DNA of 64,000 bases from Pseudomonas bubulae (GCF_900618535.1 NZ_UYJA01000002.1:744001-808000); one strand, 5' to 3'. Positions 19,770 through 29,571 are shown, numbered from the stretch's first letter. Made by a program: numbers and translations. The notes: a model not told the origin generated them from the letters alone.

Positions 19770-20498
19770 ATGAATCCCGTAGCTGTTAGCCCCTCGCGCC
19801 TACTGACCATTGAAGACGACCCCGTACTGGGCGCCTATCTGCACGAGCAGCTGGGGCGTTGCGGGTTTGACGTTATCTGGTGCCAGAATGGCCTGGAAGG
19901 TCTGGCCCGTGCCCGCCAGGAGCACTTTGACGTGGTGCTGATGGATATCCTGCTGCCCGGCATGAATGGCTTGCAGGTGCTGACGCAACTGCGCCAGACC
20001 CACGCCTTGCCGGTGATCCTGATGTCGGCGCTGGGTGCCGAGGCCGACCGTATCAGCGGTTTCCAGCTGGGCGCCGATGATTATTTGCCCAAGCCGTTCA
20101 GCATGGCCGAACTGCGGGTGCGCATCCAGGCCATCTTGCGTCGAGTGGCCCTGGATCGCATGCCTGGCGCCCCAACGGTGCTGGAACTGCCACCGGCCGA
20201 GAGCGGTTTGCTGTTCGACGACGAGGCGTGCGATGTGCGCCGGGGCGAGCAATGGGCCGGGTTGACCCGCAGCGAGTTCCGTCTGCTCGATACCCTGCAG
20301 CGCAATGCCGACGAAGTGTTGAGCAAGGCCTTTCTCTATCAGCAGGTCTTGCAGCGCGGCTATGCAGCCCATGACCGCAGCCTGGACATGCATATCAGCC
20401 AGATCCGGCGAAAGCTCAAAACTATCGGCTATTACCAGCATGAAGTACGCACGGTGTGGGGCAAGGGCTATGTCCTTAGTGCCAGCGATGCCCCGTAA
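19770..20498 (+). CDS. OmpR-family response regulator
   Basis: 242 residues from the ATG at 19770 (a TTG at 19758 would add four). The receiver has EDD at the start, phosphoacceptor D in VVLMDILLPGMNGL and LPKPFS; a winged-helix effector follows (LTRSEFRLLDTLQRNADEVLS, SLDMHISQIRRKL, GKGYVL). It occupies the position of pirR, between gacS and cysM, in P. aeruginosa, but the enterobactin receptor gene pirA is missing here. The signal and targets are unknown. It overlaps the kinase gene start. Confidence 0.85.
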   Translation: MNPVAVSPSRLLTIEDDPVLGAYLHEQLGRCGFDVIWCQNGLEGLARARQEHFDVVLMDILLPGMNGLQVLTQLRQTHALPVILMSALGAEADRISGFQLGADDYLPKPFSMAELRVRIQAILRRVALDRMPGAPTVLELPPAESGLLFDDEACDVRRGEQWAGLTRSEFRLLDTLQRNADEVLSKAFLYQQVLQRGYAAHDRSLDMHISQIRRKLKTIGYYQHEVRTVWGKGYVLSASDAP

Positions 20499-21849
20499 GG
20501 TGCCCGGCAAGAATTCGGTGTTCTGGAAGCTGGCGTGTTTGCTGGTGGTTTTCTGCTTGCTGATGATCTGGCTCAGTTGGTCCTGGGGTCGCTATATGGA
20601 CAAGCGCACCGGCTTTTTGTCCGAGCAGGCCCACGGCACCCTGGTGCGCTATGCCGGTGAGGCCGAGCGCGCCTGGGAGAGCGCTCAGCAAGCCGGCGTC
20701 GACCAGTGGTTGCAGGGCATGGGGCACAGGGAGCCGGGCTGGGTCGGGGTGATTGGTCAGGACCTGCAGTCGCTGAGCAGCTACCCGCTGAGTGATCGAG
20801 AAAGTGAGCGGCTGACCTTTTTGCGCGGCCTGGACTGGCCCATCAGCCATATCAAGACGGCGCGGCCATGGATAAAGGTGCCCTTTCCCCGCGACCCGTC
20901 GGCGGGCAGCCTGGTGATCGAGTTGCCGCAACGCTTTATGCCCGGGCGCTCCCAGGTGATCTGGCGGATTGTCACCAACGGCGTAATTCCTGGCTTGCTG
21001 ACCCTGTTGCTGTGCGTGGGCCTGTACCGCGTGCTGATCGTGCCGCTTAACCATCTTCGCGAACAGGCCAATGCCTGGCGGGCTGATCAACTGGGGGCGC
21101 GGCTATCGAGCCAGATCACCAGCCGCCAGGACGAACTGGGTGAGCTGGCGCGGGCGTTCGATCAGATGTCCGAGCGCTTGCAGAGTACGGTCTCGCAACA
21201 GCAGCAATTGCTCCGCGACTTGTCCCATGAGCTGCGCACGCCCTTGAGCCGTTTGCGGGTAGCCTGTGACAGCGAGCAGGGGGGCGAGGCCTTGCGTGAG
21301 CGCCTGGGCCGTGAAGTCGACGGCATGCAACGGCTGGTCGAAGACACCTTGCAACTGGCTTGGCTGGATGCCGAGCGCGGGCCGCTGCCGGTGGAAGACA
21401 TTCAGGTGCCGGCGCTGTGGGAGATGCTCACCGAAAACGCCCGCTTTGAAAGTGGCTGGCCGCAATCGCGACTGCCTTGTCTGGTGGATGAGCATTGCTG
21501 GGTGCGCGGGCATCTCAACAGCCTGGCTCAAGCCATGGAAAATATCCTGCGCAATGCCATTCGCCATTCACCACCCGAGGGTATCGTCAGCCTTGATGGC
21601 CGGCGCGAAGGCAATATGTGGCACCTGTGGCTCGATGACCAGGGCGCAGGTGTGGCACCTGAAGAACTGGAGCGGATCTTTGCGCCTTTTACCCGCCTTG
21701 ATGGCTCGCGTCCCGGCGATGGCGGCTTTGGTCTGGGCCTGAGTATTGCGCGCAATGCCCTGCGGCTGCAGGGTGGCAGTTTGTGGGCAGAGAACCACGG
21801 CGGCGGGTTGCGGGTGCATGTTCGTTTGCTTGCCGGACATGCCGCGTAA
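20488..21849 (+). CDS. Sensor histidine kinase paired with the preceding regulator
   Basis: 453 residues from the ATG at 20488, overlapping the regulator stop by 11 bases; an ATG at 20470 and a GTG at 20500 are alternatives and no clear ribosome site decides. Helix 1 (WKLACLLVVFCLLMIWLSW), a periplasmic loop of about 130 residues, helix 2 (IPGLLTLLLCVGLYRVLIV), HAMP, H-box LLRDLSHELRTPLSRL, N-box ENILRNAIRHS, and G-boxes DDQGAGVAPEE and GFGLGLSIARN. Its PirS-like location suggests an envelope or metal signal, but this is inference only. Confidence 0.85.
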   Translation: MPRKVPGKNSVFWKLACLLVVFCLLMIWLSWSWGRYMDKRTGFLSEQAHGTLVRYAGEAERAWESAQQAGVDQWLQGMGHREPGWVGVIGQDLQSLSSYPLSDRESERLTFLRGLDWPISHIKTARPWIKVPFPRDPSAGSLVIELPQRFMPGRSQVIWRIVTNGVIPGLLTLLLCVGLYRVLIVPLNHLREQANAWRADQLGARLSSQITSRQDELGELARAFDQMSERLQSTVSQQQQLLRDLSHELRTPLSRLRVACDSEQGGEALRERLGREVDGMQRLVEDTLQLAWLDAERGPLPVEDIQVPALWEMLTENARFESGWPQSRLPCLVDEHCWVRGHLNSLAQAMENILRNAIRHSPPEGIVSLDGRREGNMWHLWLDDQGAGVAPEELERIFAPFTRLDGSRPGDGGFGLGLSIARNALRLQGGSLWAENHGGGLRVHVRLLAGHAA

Positions 21850-21888
21850 ACGCTCAGGCCGCGGCTGTACAGACATCCCTGTGGGAGC

Positions 21889-21968
21889 GGGCTTGCCCGC
21901 GATGGTATCAGTCCGTTTTACCTGACAGAGCGCGGCGTCAGAATCGCGGGCAAGCCCGGCTCCCACAG
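21889..21968. repeat. REPIN, long type
   Basis: Arms CTGTGGGAGCGGGCTTGCCC and its complement enclose a centre with TTTTACCTGACAGAGCGCGG, closely matching the element at 16704-16790. It lies between the kinase gene and cysM. Confidence 0.92.
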
Positions 21969-22093
21969 GAATTATTGTGATGGGTTTGCGGCGCTTATAG
22001 CCTTTAACCATAAGCACCGTACTTTGCGTGATATGGGCTGTCGGCGTTTGTCGGTATGATGTGCGGCCCCGCGGTCTGGATTGCGAATACGCC

Positions 22094-22996
22094 ATGACAT
22101 TGCAGTACCCAACTATCGCCGATTGCGTCGGCAACACTCCTCTGGTGCGCTTGCAGCGCCTGGCTGGAAACACCACCAACACCTTGTTGCTCAAGCTCGA
22201 AGGGAATAACCCTGCAGGCTCGGTCAAGGACCGTCCGGCTCTGTCGATGATTGCCCGCGCCGAAGCGCGCGGCCAGATCCAGGCTGGCGATACCCTGATC
22301 GAAGCCACCTCGGGCAATACCGGGATTGCCCTGGCCATGGCCGCGGCGATCAAGGGCTACAAGATGATCCTGATCATGCCCGACAATTCCAGCGCCGAGC
22401 GCAAGGCGGCCATGACCGCCTACGGTGCCGAGTTGATCCTGGTCAGTCAGGAAGAGGGCATGGAAGGCGCCCGCGACCTGGCCGACAAGATGCAGGCCCA
22501 GGGCCTGGGCAAGGTGCTCGACCAGTTTGCCAACGGTGACAACCCCGAGGCTCACTACACCGGTACGGGCCCGGAAATCTGGCGTCAGACCAACGGTACC
22601 ATCACCCACTTCATCAGTTCGATGGGTACTACCGGTACCATCATGGGCGTGTCGCGCTACCTCAAGGAGCAAAACCCGGGCGTGCAGATCGTCGGTTTGC
22701 AGCCGATGGAAGGCGCTGCCATTCCGGGCATCCGCCGCTGGCCGACCGAGTACTTGCCCAAGATCTACCAGGCCGACCGCGTAGACCGCATCGTCGACAT
22801 GGCCCAGCGCGAAGCCGAAGACGTCACCCGCCGACTGGCCCGTGAAGAAGGCATTTTCTGTGGTGTGTCCTCGGGCGGGGCGGTGGCAGCGATGCTGCGC
22901 CTGAACCAGGAAGTCGAAAACGCGGTGATGGTCGCGATCATTTGTGACCGAGGCGACCGTTATCTGTCGACCGGCATTTACGATGCGCCCAACTGA
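22094..22996 (+). CDS. cysM: Cysteine synthase B
   Basis: 300 residues from the ATG at 22094; the longer frame from 22028 is rejected on length and homology. The PLP lysine is in [12 protein letters not shown], the substrate loop in [12 protein letters not shown], and the PLP phosphate loop in [12 protein letters not shown] near residue 265 closes the PLP site. CysM makes cysteine from O-acetylserine and sulfide or thiosulfate in the cytosol. Its stop overlaps the next start by one base (TGATG), so it is coupled to rlmD. Confidence 0.94.
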   Translation: MTLQYPTIADCVGNTPLVRLQRLAGNTTNTLLLKLEGNNPAGSVKDRPALSMIARAEARGQIQAGDTLIEATSGNTGIALAMAAAIKGYKMILIMPDNSSAERKAAMTAYGAELILVSQEEGMEGARDLADKMQAQGLGKVLDQFANGDNPEAHYTGTGPEIWRQTNGTITHFISSMGTTGTIMGVSRYLKEQNPGVQIVGLQPMEGAAIPGIRRWPTEYLPKIYQADRVDRIVDMAQREAEDVTRRLAREEGIFCGVSSGGAVAAMLRLNQEVENAVMVAIICDRGDRYLSTGIYDAPN

Positions 22997-24348
22997 TGGC
23001 CAAGCAAGAGAGAGGCCTGCGCTTCCAGCCTGCTGGCGGCACCAAGGCTGCGCAAGTGCCTGCGGGCAAGAAACAGCGTTTGAATATCGAGCGCCTGGCC
23101 AACGACGGCCGCGGTATTGCCTTTATTGAAGGGCGTACCTGGTTTGTTTCGGGGGCTCTGGCCGGTGAAGAAGTCGAAGCCCGGGTGCTGGGTGCCCATG
23201 GCAAGGTCGTTGAAGCCCGTACCGAGCGTGTTTTCAAGGCCAGCGAGATCCGTCGCCAGGCACCCTGTGCCCATGCGGGCAAGTGCGGCGGCTGCAGCGT
23301 GCAGCATTTGCCCCATGAAGAGCAGCTTGCACTGAAACAGCGCATGCTCGCCGAGCAACTGTCCCGCGTGGCCGGTGTCGAACCTCAAGAGTGGGCAGCG
23401 CCGCTGACCGGTCCCGAGTTTGGCTACCGCCGCCGGGCACGTATCGCCGTGCGCTGGGATGCGCGGGCCAAGCACCTGGACGTGGGTTTCCGTGCTGCTG
23501 GCAGCCAGGACATCGTCGCCATCGATCACTGTTTGGTTCTGGTACAGGCTTTGCAACCTATCATGACCGGGCTGCCCGCCATGTTGCGTCAACTGGGCAA
23601 CCCCAAGGCACTGGGCCACGTGGAGTTGTTCAGTGGTTCGGCGATTGCGGTTTTGCTGCGCCATATGGCGCCGCTGAGCGCTGCCGACATGCAGGTCCTT
23701 GAGGCATTTTGCATTACCCATAACGCCCAATTGTGGCTGCATGGCGAAGGCGAGCCACAGCCGGTCGATTTGACCCGGGCCTTGGGCTATCGTCTGGAAA
23801 CATGGGATTTGCAGCTGGCGTATCGCCCCGGGGATTTTGTCCAGGTCAATGCCGGCGTCAACGAAGCCATGGTGGCTCAAGCCATAAAGTGGCTTGCGCC
23901 ACAAGCTGACGAACGGATTCTTGACTTGTTCTGTGGGCTGGGTAACTTCGCATTACCACTGGCACAAAAAGCGCGTGAAGTCGTGGCTGTTGAAGGTGTT
24001 GCGACCATGGTCGAACGCGCCGCGCAAAACGCGGTCAGTAACAGCCTGCATAATGCAGTGTTTTTTCAGGCCGATCTGTCACAGCCGCTGGTGGATGCAA
24101 CCTGGGCCAAAGCCGGCTTCAGTGCCGTACTGCTTGATCCGCCTCGCGACGGCGCTTATGAAGTGGTACGAAAGTTGTCTGGCCTGGGTGCCAAACGTTT
24201 GGTGTATGTGTCGTGCAACCCGGCCACCCTGGCGCGCGACACGGTTGAACTGATTAAACAGGGTTACCGGTTAAAACGTGCCGCAATCCTCGACATGTTC
24301 CCGCAAACAGCGCATGTCGAGGCGATGGCGTTATTTGAAGCAGACTAG
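22996..24348 (+). CDS. rlmD: 23S rRNA (uracil-1939-C5)-methyltransferase RlmD
   Basis: 450 residues. An N-terminal TRAM domain (about 20-80, [30 protein letters not shown]) binds RNA. Cysteines in [17 protein letters not shown] hold a 4Fe-4S cluster. The SAM-binding motif is [14 protein letters not shown], and [13 protein letters not shown] carries the catalytic cysteine. It methylates U1939 of 23S rRNA (old name RumA). It is translationally coupled to cysM and lies 118 bases upstream of relA. Confidence 0.94.
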   Translation: MAKQERGLRFQPAGGTKAAQVPAGKKQRLNIERLANDGRGIAFIEGRTWFVSGALAGEEVEARVLGAHGKVVEARTERVFKASEIRRQAPCAHAGKCGGCSVQHLPHEEQLALKQRMLAEQLSRVAGVEPQEWAAPLTGPEFGYRRRARIAVRWDARAKHLDVGFRAAGSQDIVAIDHCLVLVQALQPIMTGLPAMLRQLGNPKALGHVELFSGSAIAVLLRHMAPLSAADMQVLEAFCITHNAQLWLHGEGEPQPVDLTRALGYRLETWDLQLAYRPGDFVQVNAGVNEAMVAQAIKWLAPQADERILDLFCGLGNFALPLAQKAREVVAVEGVATMVERAAQNAVSNSLHNAVFFQADLSQPLVDATWAKAGFSAVLLDPPRDGAYEVVRKLSGLGAKRLVYVSCNPATLARDTVELIKQGYRLKRAAILDMFPQTAHVEAMALFEAD

Positions 24349-24466
24349 GATGTCTGTCTATTTCAACGGGCCCGCAACCCGCGACGCTATGCCCTGTAGC
24401 GCGCGGTTGGGATCAGGGCCTGTGATTTCGGCGCATTGAACCTGCGCTGTAGGGAAGGTAAGCAAG

Positions 24467-26722
24467 ATGGTACAGGTCAGAGCACACCAGCCGATCAACA
24501 CCGACGGCAGTCTCAACCTCGAGGCATGGCTGGATCATGCGGTGAGTGTCGATGTGGCGCTGGACCGTGAAGCCTTGAAAGAAGCGTGTGAGTTTGCACG
24601 CGAGGCCGAGCAGCAAGCCAATGCGGCGAAAAACCTGTGGGCCGAGGGCACCTCAAGCTTTCGTACCGGGTTGGAAATCGCCGAGATATTGGCCGATCTG
24701 AAACTGGATCAGGATTCCCTGGTTGCCGCGATTCTCTATCGTTGCGTGCGCGAAGGGCAGGTGCTGTTGCCTGCCGTCAGCCAGCGCTTCGGTCCGGTGG
24801 TGGCCAAACTGATTGATGGTGTACTGCGCATGGCGGCCATCAGTGCCAGCCTCAGCCCCCGTCAATCGATGGTGCTGGGCACCCAGGGCCAGGTCGAAAA
24901 CCTGCGCAAGATGCTGGTTGCCATGGTTGATGACGTGCGCGTGGCACTGATCAAGCTGGCTGAACGTACCTGCGCGATTCGCGCGGTCAAAAATGCCCCG
25001 GACGAGAAGCGCAACCGCGTCGCCCGCGAGGTGTTCGATATTTATGCGCCATTGGCGCACCGCCTGGGCATCGGCCACATCAAGTGGGAGCTGGAGGACC
25101 TGTCCTTCCGCTATCTGGAGCCCGAGCAGTACAAACAAATCGCCACCTTGCTGCATGAGCGCCGCCTCGACCGAGAGCGCTTTATCAGCGATGTGATGAA
25201 CCAGTTGCGTACCGAGCTGGAAGCCACCGGCGTGACCGACGCCGACATCAGCGGCCGGGCCAAGCACATCTACTCGATCTGGCGCAAAATGCAGCGCAAG
25301 GGCCTGGCCTTCAGCCAGATCTATGACGTGCGTGCCGTACGGGTACTGGTGCCGGAAATGCGCGACTGCTATACCGCGCTGGGCATCGTCCATACCCTGT
25401 GGCGGCATATCCCGAAGGAATTCGACGACTATATCGCCAACCCCAAGGAGAACGGCTACCGCTCGCTGCATACTGCCGTGATCGGGCCTGAAGGCAAGGT
25501 CCTGGAAGTGCAGATTCGCACCCATGCCATGCACGAAGAGGCCGAGCTGGGGGTTTGCGCGCACTGGCGCTACAAGGGCACTGACGTCAAGGCCGGGTCC
25601 AACCAGTACGAAGAGAAAATCTCGTGGCTGCGCCAGGTGCTGGAGTGGCACGAAGAACTGGGCGATATCGGTGGCCTGGCCGATCAGCTGCGCGTCGATA
25701 TCGAGCCGGACCGGGTGTATATCTTCACCCCTGACGGGCATGCCATCGACCTGCCCAAGGGGGCGACGCCGCTGGACTTTGCCTACCGGGTTCACACCGA
25801 GATTGGCCACAACTGCCGTGGTGCCAAGATCAACGGGCGCATCGTGCCGCTCAACTACAGCCTGCAGACCGGTGAGCAGGTCGAGATCATCACCAGCAAG
25901 CACGGTACGCCGAGCCGCGACTGGCTGAACCCGAACCTGGGCTATGTCACCACCTCGCGGGCGCGGGCGAAAATCGTCCACTGGTTCAAGTTGCAGGCGC
26001 GCGATCAGAACGTCGCTGCCGGCAAAACCATGCTCGAGCGCGAACTCGGCCGTTTGGGCCTGCCGGCGGTGGATTACGAGAAGCTCGCCGACAAGGCCAA
26101 CATGCGAACCGCCGAGGACATGTACGCGGCGCTCGGGGCTGGCGACTTGCGCCTGGCGCAGTTGATCAACCTGGCCCAGCAACAGGTCGAGCCTGAGCGC
26201 GGCAGCGAGCAGATGGAGCTGATCCCGCGTAAGGCCACGGGCTACAAGCCGGGCAAGCGTGGAGACATCCAGATCGAAGGCGTCGGCAACCTGCTGACCC
26301 AGATGGCCGGGTGCTGTCAGCCGCTGCCGGGGGATGCGATTGTCGGTTACATCACCCAGGGCCGTGGCGTCAGCATTCACCGCCAGGACTGCGCCTCGGT
26401 GCTGCAACTGGGCAGTCGTGAGCCGGAGCGGATGATTCAGGTCAACTGGGGGCCGATCCCGGTCTCGACCTATCCGGTGGATATCGAAATCCGCGCCTAC
26501 GATCGTTCGGGCTTGTTGCGTGATGTGTCGCAGGTGTTGCTCAACGAACGGATCAACGTGCTGGCGGTCAACACCCGCTCGAACAAGGAAAACAACACCG
26601 CGTTGATGACCTTGACCATCGAGATCCCGGGGCTGGATGCGCTGGGGCGTTTACTGGGGCGGATCTCGCAACTGCCGAACATCATCGAAACCCGCCGGAT
26701 CGGGCGTAGTGAGCCGCGCTGA
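24467..26722 (+). CDS. relA: GTP pyrophosphokinase RelA
   Basis: 751 residues. The N-terminal hydrolase-like domain has lost the metal motif: where SpoT has an HD pair, this protein reads AAILYRCVREGQ, so it should only synthesise (p)ppGpp. The synthetase domain includes ERTCAIRAVK, SIWRKMQRKGLAFSQIYDVRAVRV and NGYRSLHTAV. TGS (VYIFTPDGHAIDLPKG), zinc-finger (AGCCQPLPGDAIVGYITQGRGVSIHRQDC) and ACT (VDIEIRAYDRSGLLRDVSQVL) domains follow. It acts on ribosomes that hold uncharged tRNA and drives the stringent response. Confidence 0.96.
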   Translation: MVQVRAHQPINTDGSLNLEAWLDHAVSVDVALDREALKEACEFAREAEQQANAAKNLWAEGTSSFRTGLEIAEILADLKLDQDSLVAAILYRCVREGQVLLPAVSQRFGPVVAKLIDGVLRMAAISASLSPRQSMVLGTQGQVENLRKMLVAMVDDVRVALIKLAERTCAIRAVKNAPDEKRNRVAREVFDIYAPLAHRLGIGHIKWELEDLSFRYLEPEQYKQIATLLHERRLDRERFISDVMNQLRTELEATGVTDADISGRAKHIYSIWRKMQRKGLAFSQIYDVRAVRVLVPEMRDCYTALGIVHTLWRHIPKEFDDYIANPKENGYRSLHTAVIGPEGKVLEVQIRTHAMHEEAELGVCAHWRYKGTDVKAGSNQYEEKISWLRQVLEWHEELGDIGGLADQLRVDIEPDRVYIFTPDGHAIDLPKGATPLDFAYRVHTEIGHNCRGAKINGRIVPLNYSLQTGEQVEIITSKHGTPSRDWLNPNLGYVTTSRARAKIVHWFKLQARDQNVAAGKTMLERELGRLGLPAVDYEKLADKANMRTAEDMYAALGAGDLRLAQLINLAQQQVEPERGSEQMELIPRKATGYKPGKRGDIQIEGVGNLLTQMAGCCQPLPGDAIVGYITQGRGVSIHRQDCASVLQLGSREPERMIQVNWGPIPVSTYPVDIEIRAYDRSGLLRDVSQVLLNERINVLAVNTRSNKENNTALMTLTIEIPGLDALGRLLGRISQLPNIIETRRIGRSEPR

Positions 26723-26728
26723 TCCTTT

Positions 26729-26813
26729 GTGGTAGCGGGCTTGCTCGCGATTGCATCTCCTCGGTGAGTCAGCTGTACCGGGGTGTTCATATCGCGAGCA
26801 AGCCGCTCCCACA
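26729..26813. repeat. REPIN, long type
   Basis: Arms TGTGGTAGCGGGCTTGCTCG and CGAGCAAGCCGCTCCCACA, each with a small change, surround about 45 bases. It fills the relA-mazG gap. Confidence 0.88.
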
Positions 26814-26845
26814 GGGTGTGGTTAGCGTGTGCCAAAGGATTACAG

Positions 26846-27679
26846 ATGTACAACCTCGACGACCTGCTGCACCTCATGGCCCGCCTGCGTGACCCGCAGT
26901 ACGGCTGCCCGTGGGATATCAAGCAAACGTACGCCACTATCGTGCCTTATACCCTCGAAGAGGCCTACGAGGTCGCTGACGCCATTGAGCAGGGTGACTT
27001 CGAGCACCTGCAGGGCGAACTCGGCGATTTGCTGTTTCAAGTGGTGTATTACAGCCAGCTGGCTCGGGAAGAAGGCCGTTTCGAGTTTGCCGGGGTGATC
27101 GACAGCATTACCCGCAAGCTGATCCGCCGTCACCCCCATGTCTTTCCCACCGGTGACCTGTATGCGCCGCTGGATGTGCCTCGCTTGAGCGAAGAACAGG
27201 TCAAGGTACGCTGGGATGAGATCAAGGCCGAGGAGCGCGCAGAAAAGTCTACCGCCCCCGAGCAGTTGTCCTTGCTTGACGATGTGCCCGTCGCCTTGCC
27301 TGCCCTGTCCCGCGCCGCCAAGCTGCAAAAGCGCGCCGCCCAGGTCGGTTTTGACTGGCCAGCGGCATTGCCGGTGCTGGACAAGGTGCGTGAAGAGCTG
27401 GATGAAGTGCTGGAGGCCATGGCCGACAACGATTCGGCGGCCATTCATGACGAAATCGGCGACCTGCTGTTTTCCGTGGTCAACCTGGCCCGTCATCTTA
27501 AAGTGGACCCGGAAACCGCCTTGCGTGGTGCCAATGCAAAATTTGATCGACGTTTCCGGTTTATCGAGCAGGCATTGCGCGATACCCTGCGTCCCATTGA
27601 AAGTTGCACCCTTGAAGACCTGGACGCCCTGTGGGGTGAAGCCAAGCGCCAGGAAAAGAATTTGCCCAGCTGCGGCTGA
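26846..27679 (+). CDS. mazG: Nucleoside triphosphate pyrophosphohydrolase MazG
   Basis: 277 residues from the ATG at 26846 (AAGGA upstream). Two MazG domains are seen: CPWDIKQTYATIVPYTLEEAYEVADAIE with GELGDLLFQVVYYSQLA in the first half, and RVEELDEVLEA-like EELDEVLEAM with DEIGDLLFSVVNLARHL in the second. The acidic EExxE and ExxD patterns bind magnesium. MazG hydrolyses NTPs to NMPs and lowers (p)ppGpp effects during starvation in E. coli. It follows relA, as it does in many gammaproteobacteria. Confidence 0.94.
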   Translation: MYNLDDLLHLMARLRDPQYGCPWDIKQTYATIVPYTLEEAYEVADAIEQGDFEHLQGELGDLLFQVVYYSQLAREEGRFEFAGVIDSITRKLIRRHPHVFPTGDLYAPLDVPRLSEEQVKVRWDEIKAEERAEKSTAPEQLSLLDDVPVALPALSRAAKLQKRAAQVGFDWPAALPVLDKVREELDEVLEAMADNDSAAIHDEIGDLLFSVVNLARHLKVDPETALRGANAKFDRRFRFIEQALRDTLRPIESCTLEDLDALWGEAKRQEKNLPSCG

Positions 27680-27701
27680 GTTTGCCTAAGTGAGTAAGTA
27701 G

Positions 27702-28247
27702 ATGAGCATTTCCCTACGCGACCAGTTGCTCAAAGCCGGACTGGTCAACGAGAAGCAGGCCAAGCAGGCCGGCAAAGAAAAACAGAAACAACAGCGTCTG
27801 GCCCACAAAGGCCAGATCGAACTGGACGACACCCAGCAGCGTCTGGCTGCCGAAGCCAAGGCCGAGAAGGTCAAGCGCGACCAGGAACTGAACCGCCAGC
27901 AGCAGGAGAAGGTCGAGCAAAAAGCCCGTGCTGCGCAGATCAAGCAATTGATCGAAGTATCACGTCTGCCCAAGCTGACCACTGAGGACTACTACAACTT
28001 CGTTGATGACAAAAAGGTCAAGCGCCTGTCGGTCAACACCCTGATGCGCAACAAGCTGGCCAATGGCTCGCTGGCGATCGTGCAGCACCAGGGCGGCTAC
28101 GAAGTCATCCCCCGTGAAGCTGCACTGAAGATTCAGGAGCGCGATCCGCGCCGGATCGTGCAGCTGAATATCCTGGTTGAGCCGAAAACCCCGGAAGAAG
28201 ACGATCCGTACGCGGCCTATCAGATCCCTGATGACCTGATGTGGTAG
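27702..28247 (+). CDS. DUF2058 family protein (YaiL-like)
   Basis: 181 residues. The N-terminal half is highly charged and rich in K, Q and E (residues 15-90), predicted to be a long helix or coiled coil. The C-terminal half has TTEDYYNFVDDKKVKRLSVN and GGYEVIPREAALKIQERDPRRIV, the conserved DUF2058 core. Family members are described as nucleoprotein or polynucleotide-associated; no activity is established. It starts 22 bases after mazG and may be in its transcript. A REPIN and a terminator follow. Confidence 0.83.
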   Translation: MSISLRDQLLKAGLVNEKQAKQAGKEKQKQQRLAHKGQIELDDTQQRLAAEAKAEKVKRDQELNRQQQEKVEQKARAAQIKQLIEVSRLPKLTTEDYYNFVDDKKVKRLSVNTLMRNKLANGSLAIVQHQGGYEVIPREAALKIQERDPRRIVQLNILVEPKTPEEDDPYAAYQIPDDLMW

Positions 28248-28259
28248 TGCTGGCATAAC

Positions 28260-28323
28260 CTGTGGGAGCGAGCCTGCTCGCGAAAGCGTTCGCTGCTCTT
28301 CGCGAGCAGGCTCGCTCCCACAG
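28260..28323. repeat. REPIN hairpin (short type)
   Basis: CTGTGGGAGCGAGCCTGCTC and the complementary arm ending CTCCCACAG surround a short centre, just before the terminator of the DUF2058 gene. Confidence 0.92.
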
Positions 28324-28343
28324 AGTGTTGCGTTGGCGCATAA

Positions 28344-28379
28344 CAAAACAAACCCCGCTTCGGCGGGGTTTGTGTTTTT
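28344..28379. terminator. Bidirectional terminator
   Basis: The stem CAAACCCCGC/GCGGGGTTTG with a TTCG loop is flanked by A-rich sequence on the left and T-rich on the right. It serves the DUF2058 gene (plus) and the 60-residue gene (minus). Confidence 0.88.
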
Positions 28380-28400
28380 CAAGACAGTAGTTTCTTCTGC

Positions 28401-28583
28401 TCAGGCCTGGCGTTTCTGCGCTTCCAGCTTTTCCAGCTCAGCCTTGTAGCTGTGAGCGTCGCTTTCGCGGTGGAACATGCCTACCAGTATGTCTTCTTGA
28501 TGCACATCCCATAGGTGTACACCGTGGGCTACCAGTTGGTGGAACATACGTGAATCGTCGCGCTCAGTTACTTTGATAGTCAT
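28401..28583 (-). CDS. Small conserved-type hypothetical protein, 60 residues
   Basis: The ATG at 28583 has a TTGGAGC ribosome site seven bases upstream, and the gene ends close to a bidirectional terminator, both supporting expression. The product (MTIKVTERDDSRMFHQLVAHGVHLWDVHQEDILVGMFHRESDAHSYKAELEKL) is soluble, with a C-terminal charged helix, and no cysteines. I do not recognise a family and cannot assign a function. A longer version from the ATG at 28619 is less likely. Confidence 0.7.
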   Translation of the reverse strand: MTIKVTERDDSRMFHQLVAHGVHLWDVHQEDILVGMFHRESDAHSYKAELEKLEAQKRQA

Positions 28584-28793
28584 CTGCTTGCTCCAAATTC
28601 TGATGAGGGCCTGCGGCAAGGCGTCGCAGGACTTCTTTATAGAATCTGTTAGCTTCCTAAGTAAATAGCTGATTGTCGCGCTGTCATCTTGCAGAAAATC
28701 CTTAAACCCTGCAGCCCTTTAAGCACGGGGTGTTTACGGATTTGTTTAATAGTTTTATGAAAAATGTTTCATGTTTTTGGTGTGTTACAGACC

Positions 28794-28823
28794 AAAAAAA
28801 CCTCGCCGAAGCGAGGTTTTTTT
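28794..28823 (-). terminator. Terminator of the purM-purN-DUF3108 operon
   Basis: AAAACCTCGC, loop CGAA, GCGAGGTTTT with seven bases of A on one side and T on the other; it lies 27 bases past the DUF3108 stop on the minus strand. Confidence 0.9.
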
Positions 28824-28849
28824 GAGGCTTGCAGCTAAAGGCTTGTCGC

Positions 28850-29563
28850 TTAGTTGCCCTTGACCGTTTTGCCATCCACCGTGCCGTCCAGCAGCATGAT
28901 GTTGTATTCCTTGCCGTCTTTTTCGACCTGGCGCAGTTTGACCAGCAGCGAACCCCAGTTCTTGGCGAACCACATTTCAGTGATGCGCTTGTTCTGTGTC
29001 GGGTCGCGTACGCGCTCAACCTTGATTGCGTCGACCTTGCCAGCCTTGGTTTCAACCACTTCAGGGCCGATCACGCGAAAGTCATAGGTGTCGACGTCAT
29101 TGCCATCAACCACCTGGTAGCTCATGGACTTTTTGCCGGCTTCTACGTCACGCTGCAGTGCCAGCTGGTAGGTGGACTTGTCGAGCATGCCGCTGAGCAA
29201 GGGTACTTTGACAGCGTCGCCCTGATCGGTGCCGGTGACCATCTTGGCCGCCCAGTCGAAATCCAGATCGATCTTCTTGGCTTTTCCCAGGCCGCCACGT
29301 TCAAAGTGGTAGGTCAGCGGGATCAGCGTGTTTTTCTCGATTTTGAGGGTGCTTTCTTCGTTCAGGCTGGCTACCAGCATTGAAGCCTTGAAATTCAAGG
29401 TCCAGATACCATTGTCACCCTTGGTCAGGCTGCGCTCGGCAGAACCGCTCATGGGCAGCTGTTTCCAGTCTGCGGTGTAGCTGGCCTTGAAAGGCTGAAG
29501 ATCGGCCGCTTGGACTGCTGGAATAGCCAGCAGGCTAAGGGCGAGAAGCAGGGCACGACGCAT
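28850..29563 (-). CDS. DUF3108 periplasmic protein
   Basis: 237 residues with a clear signal peptide (MRRALLLALSLLAIPAVQAAD) cleaved after AQA-type residues. The mature part is beta-rich, beginning LQPFKASYTADWKQLPMSGSAERSLT and containing FERGGLGKAKKIDLDFDW, the DUF3108 pattern. It is probably exported to the periplasm; the function is unknown. It starts eight bases after the purN stop, so it is the last gene of the purM-purN transcript, an order kept in pseudomonads for no obvious metabolic reason. Confidence 0.85.
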   Translation of the reverse strand: MRRALLLALSLLAIPAVQAADLQPFKASYTADWKQLPMSGSAERSLTKGDNGIWTLNFKASMLVASLNEESTLKIEKNTLIPLTYHFERGGLGKAKKIDLDFDWAAKMVTGTDQGDAVKVPLLSGMLDKSTYQLALQRDVEAGKKSMSYQVVDGNDVDTYDFRVIGPEVVETKAGKVDAIKVERVRDPTQNKRITEMWFAKNWGSLLVKLRQVEKDGKEYNIMLLDGTVDGKTVKGN

Positions 29564-29571
29564 AAGTTCTC

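Noticed and set aside
24653..26407. Open frame of 584 codons antisense to relA
   Set aside because: Same codon-bias artefact; no recognisable domains, and relA is intact on the other strand.
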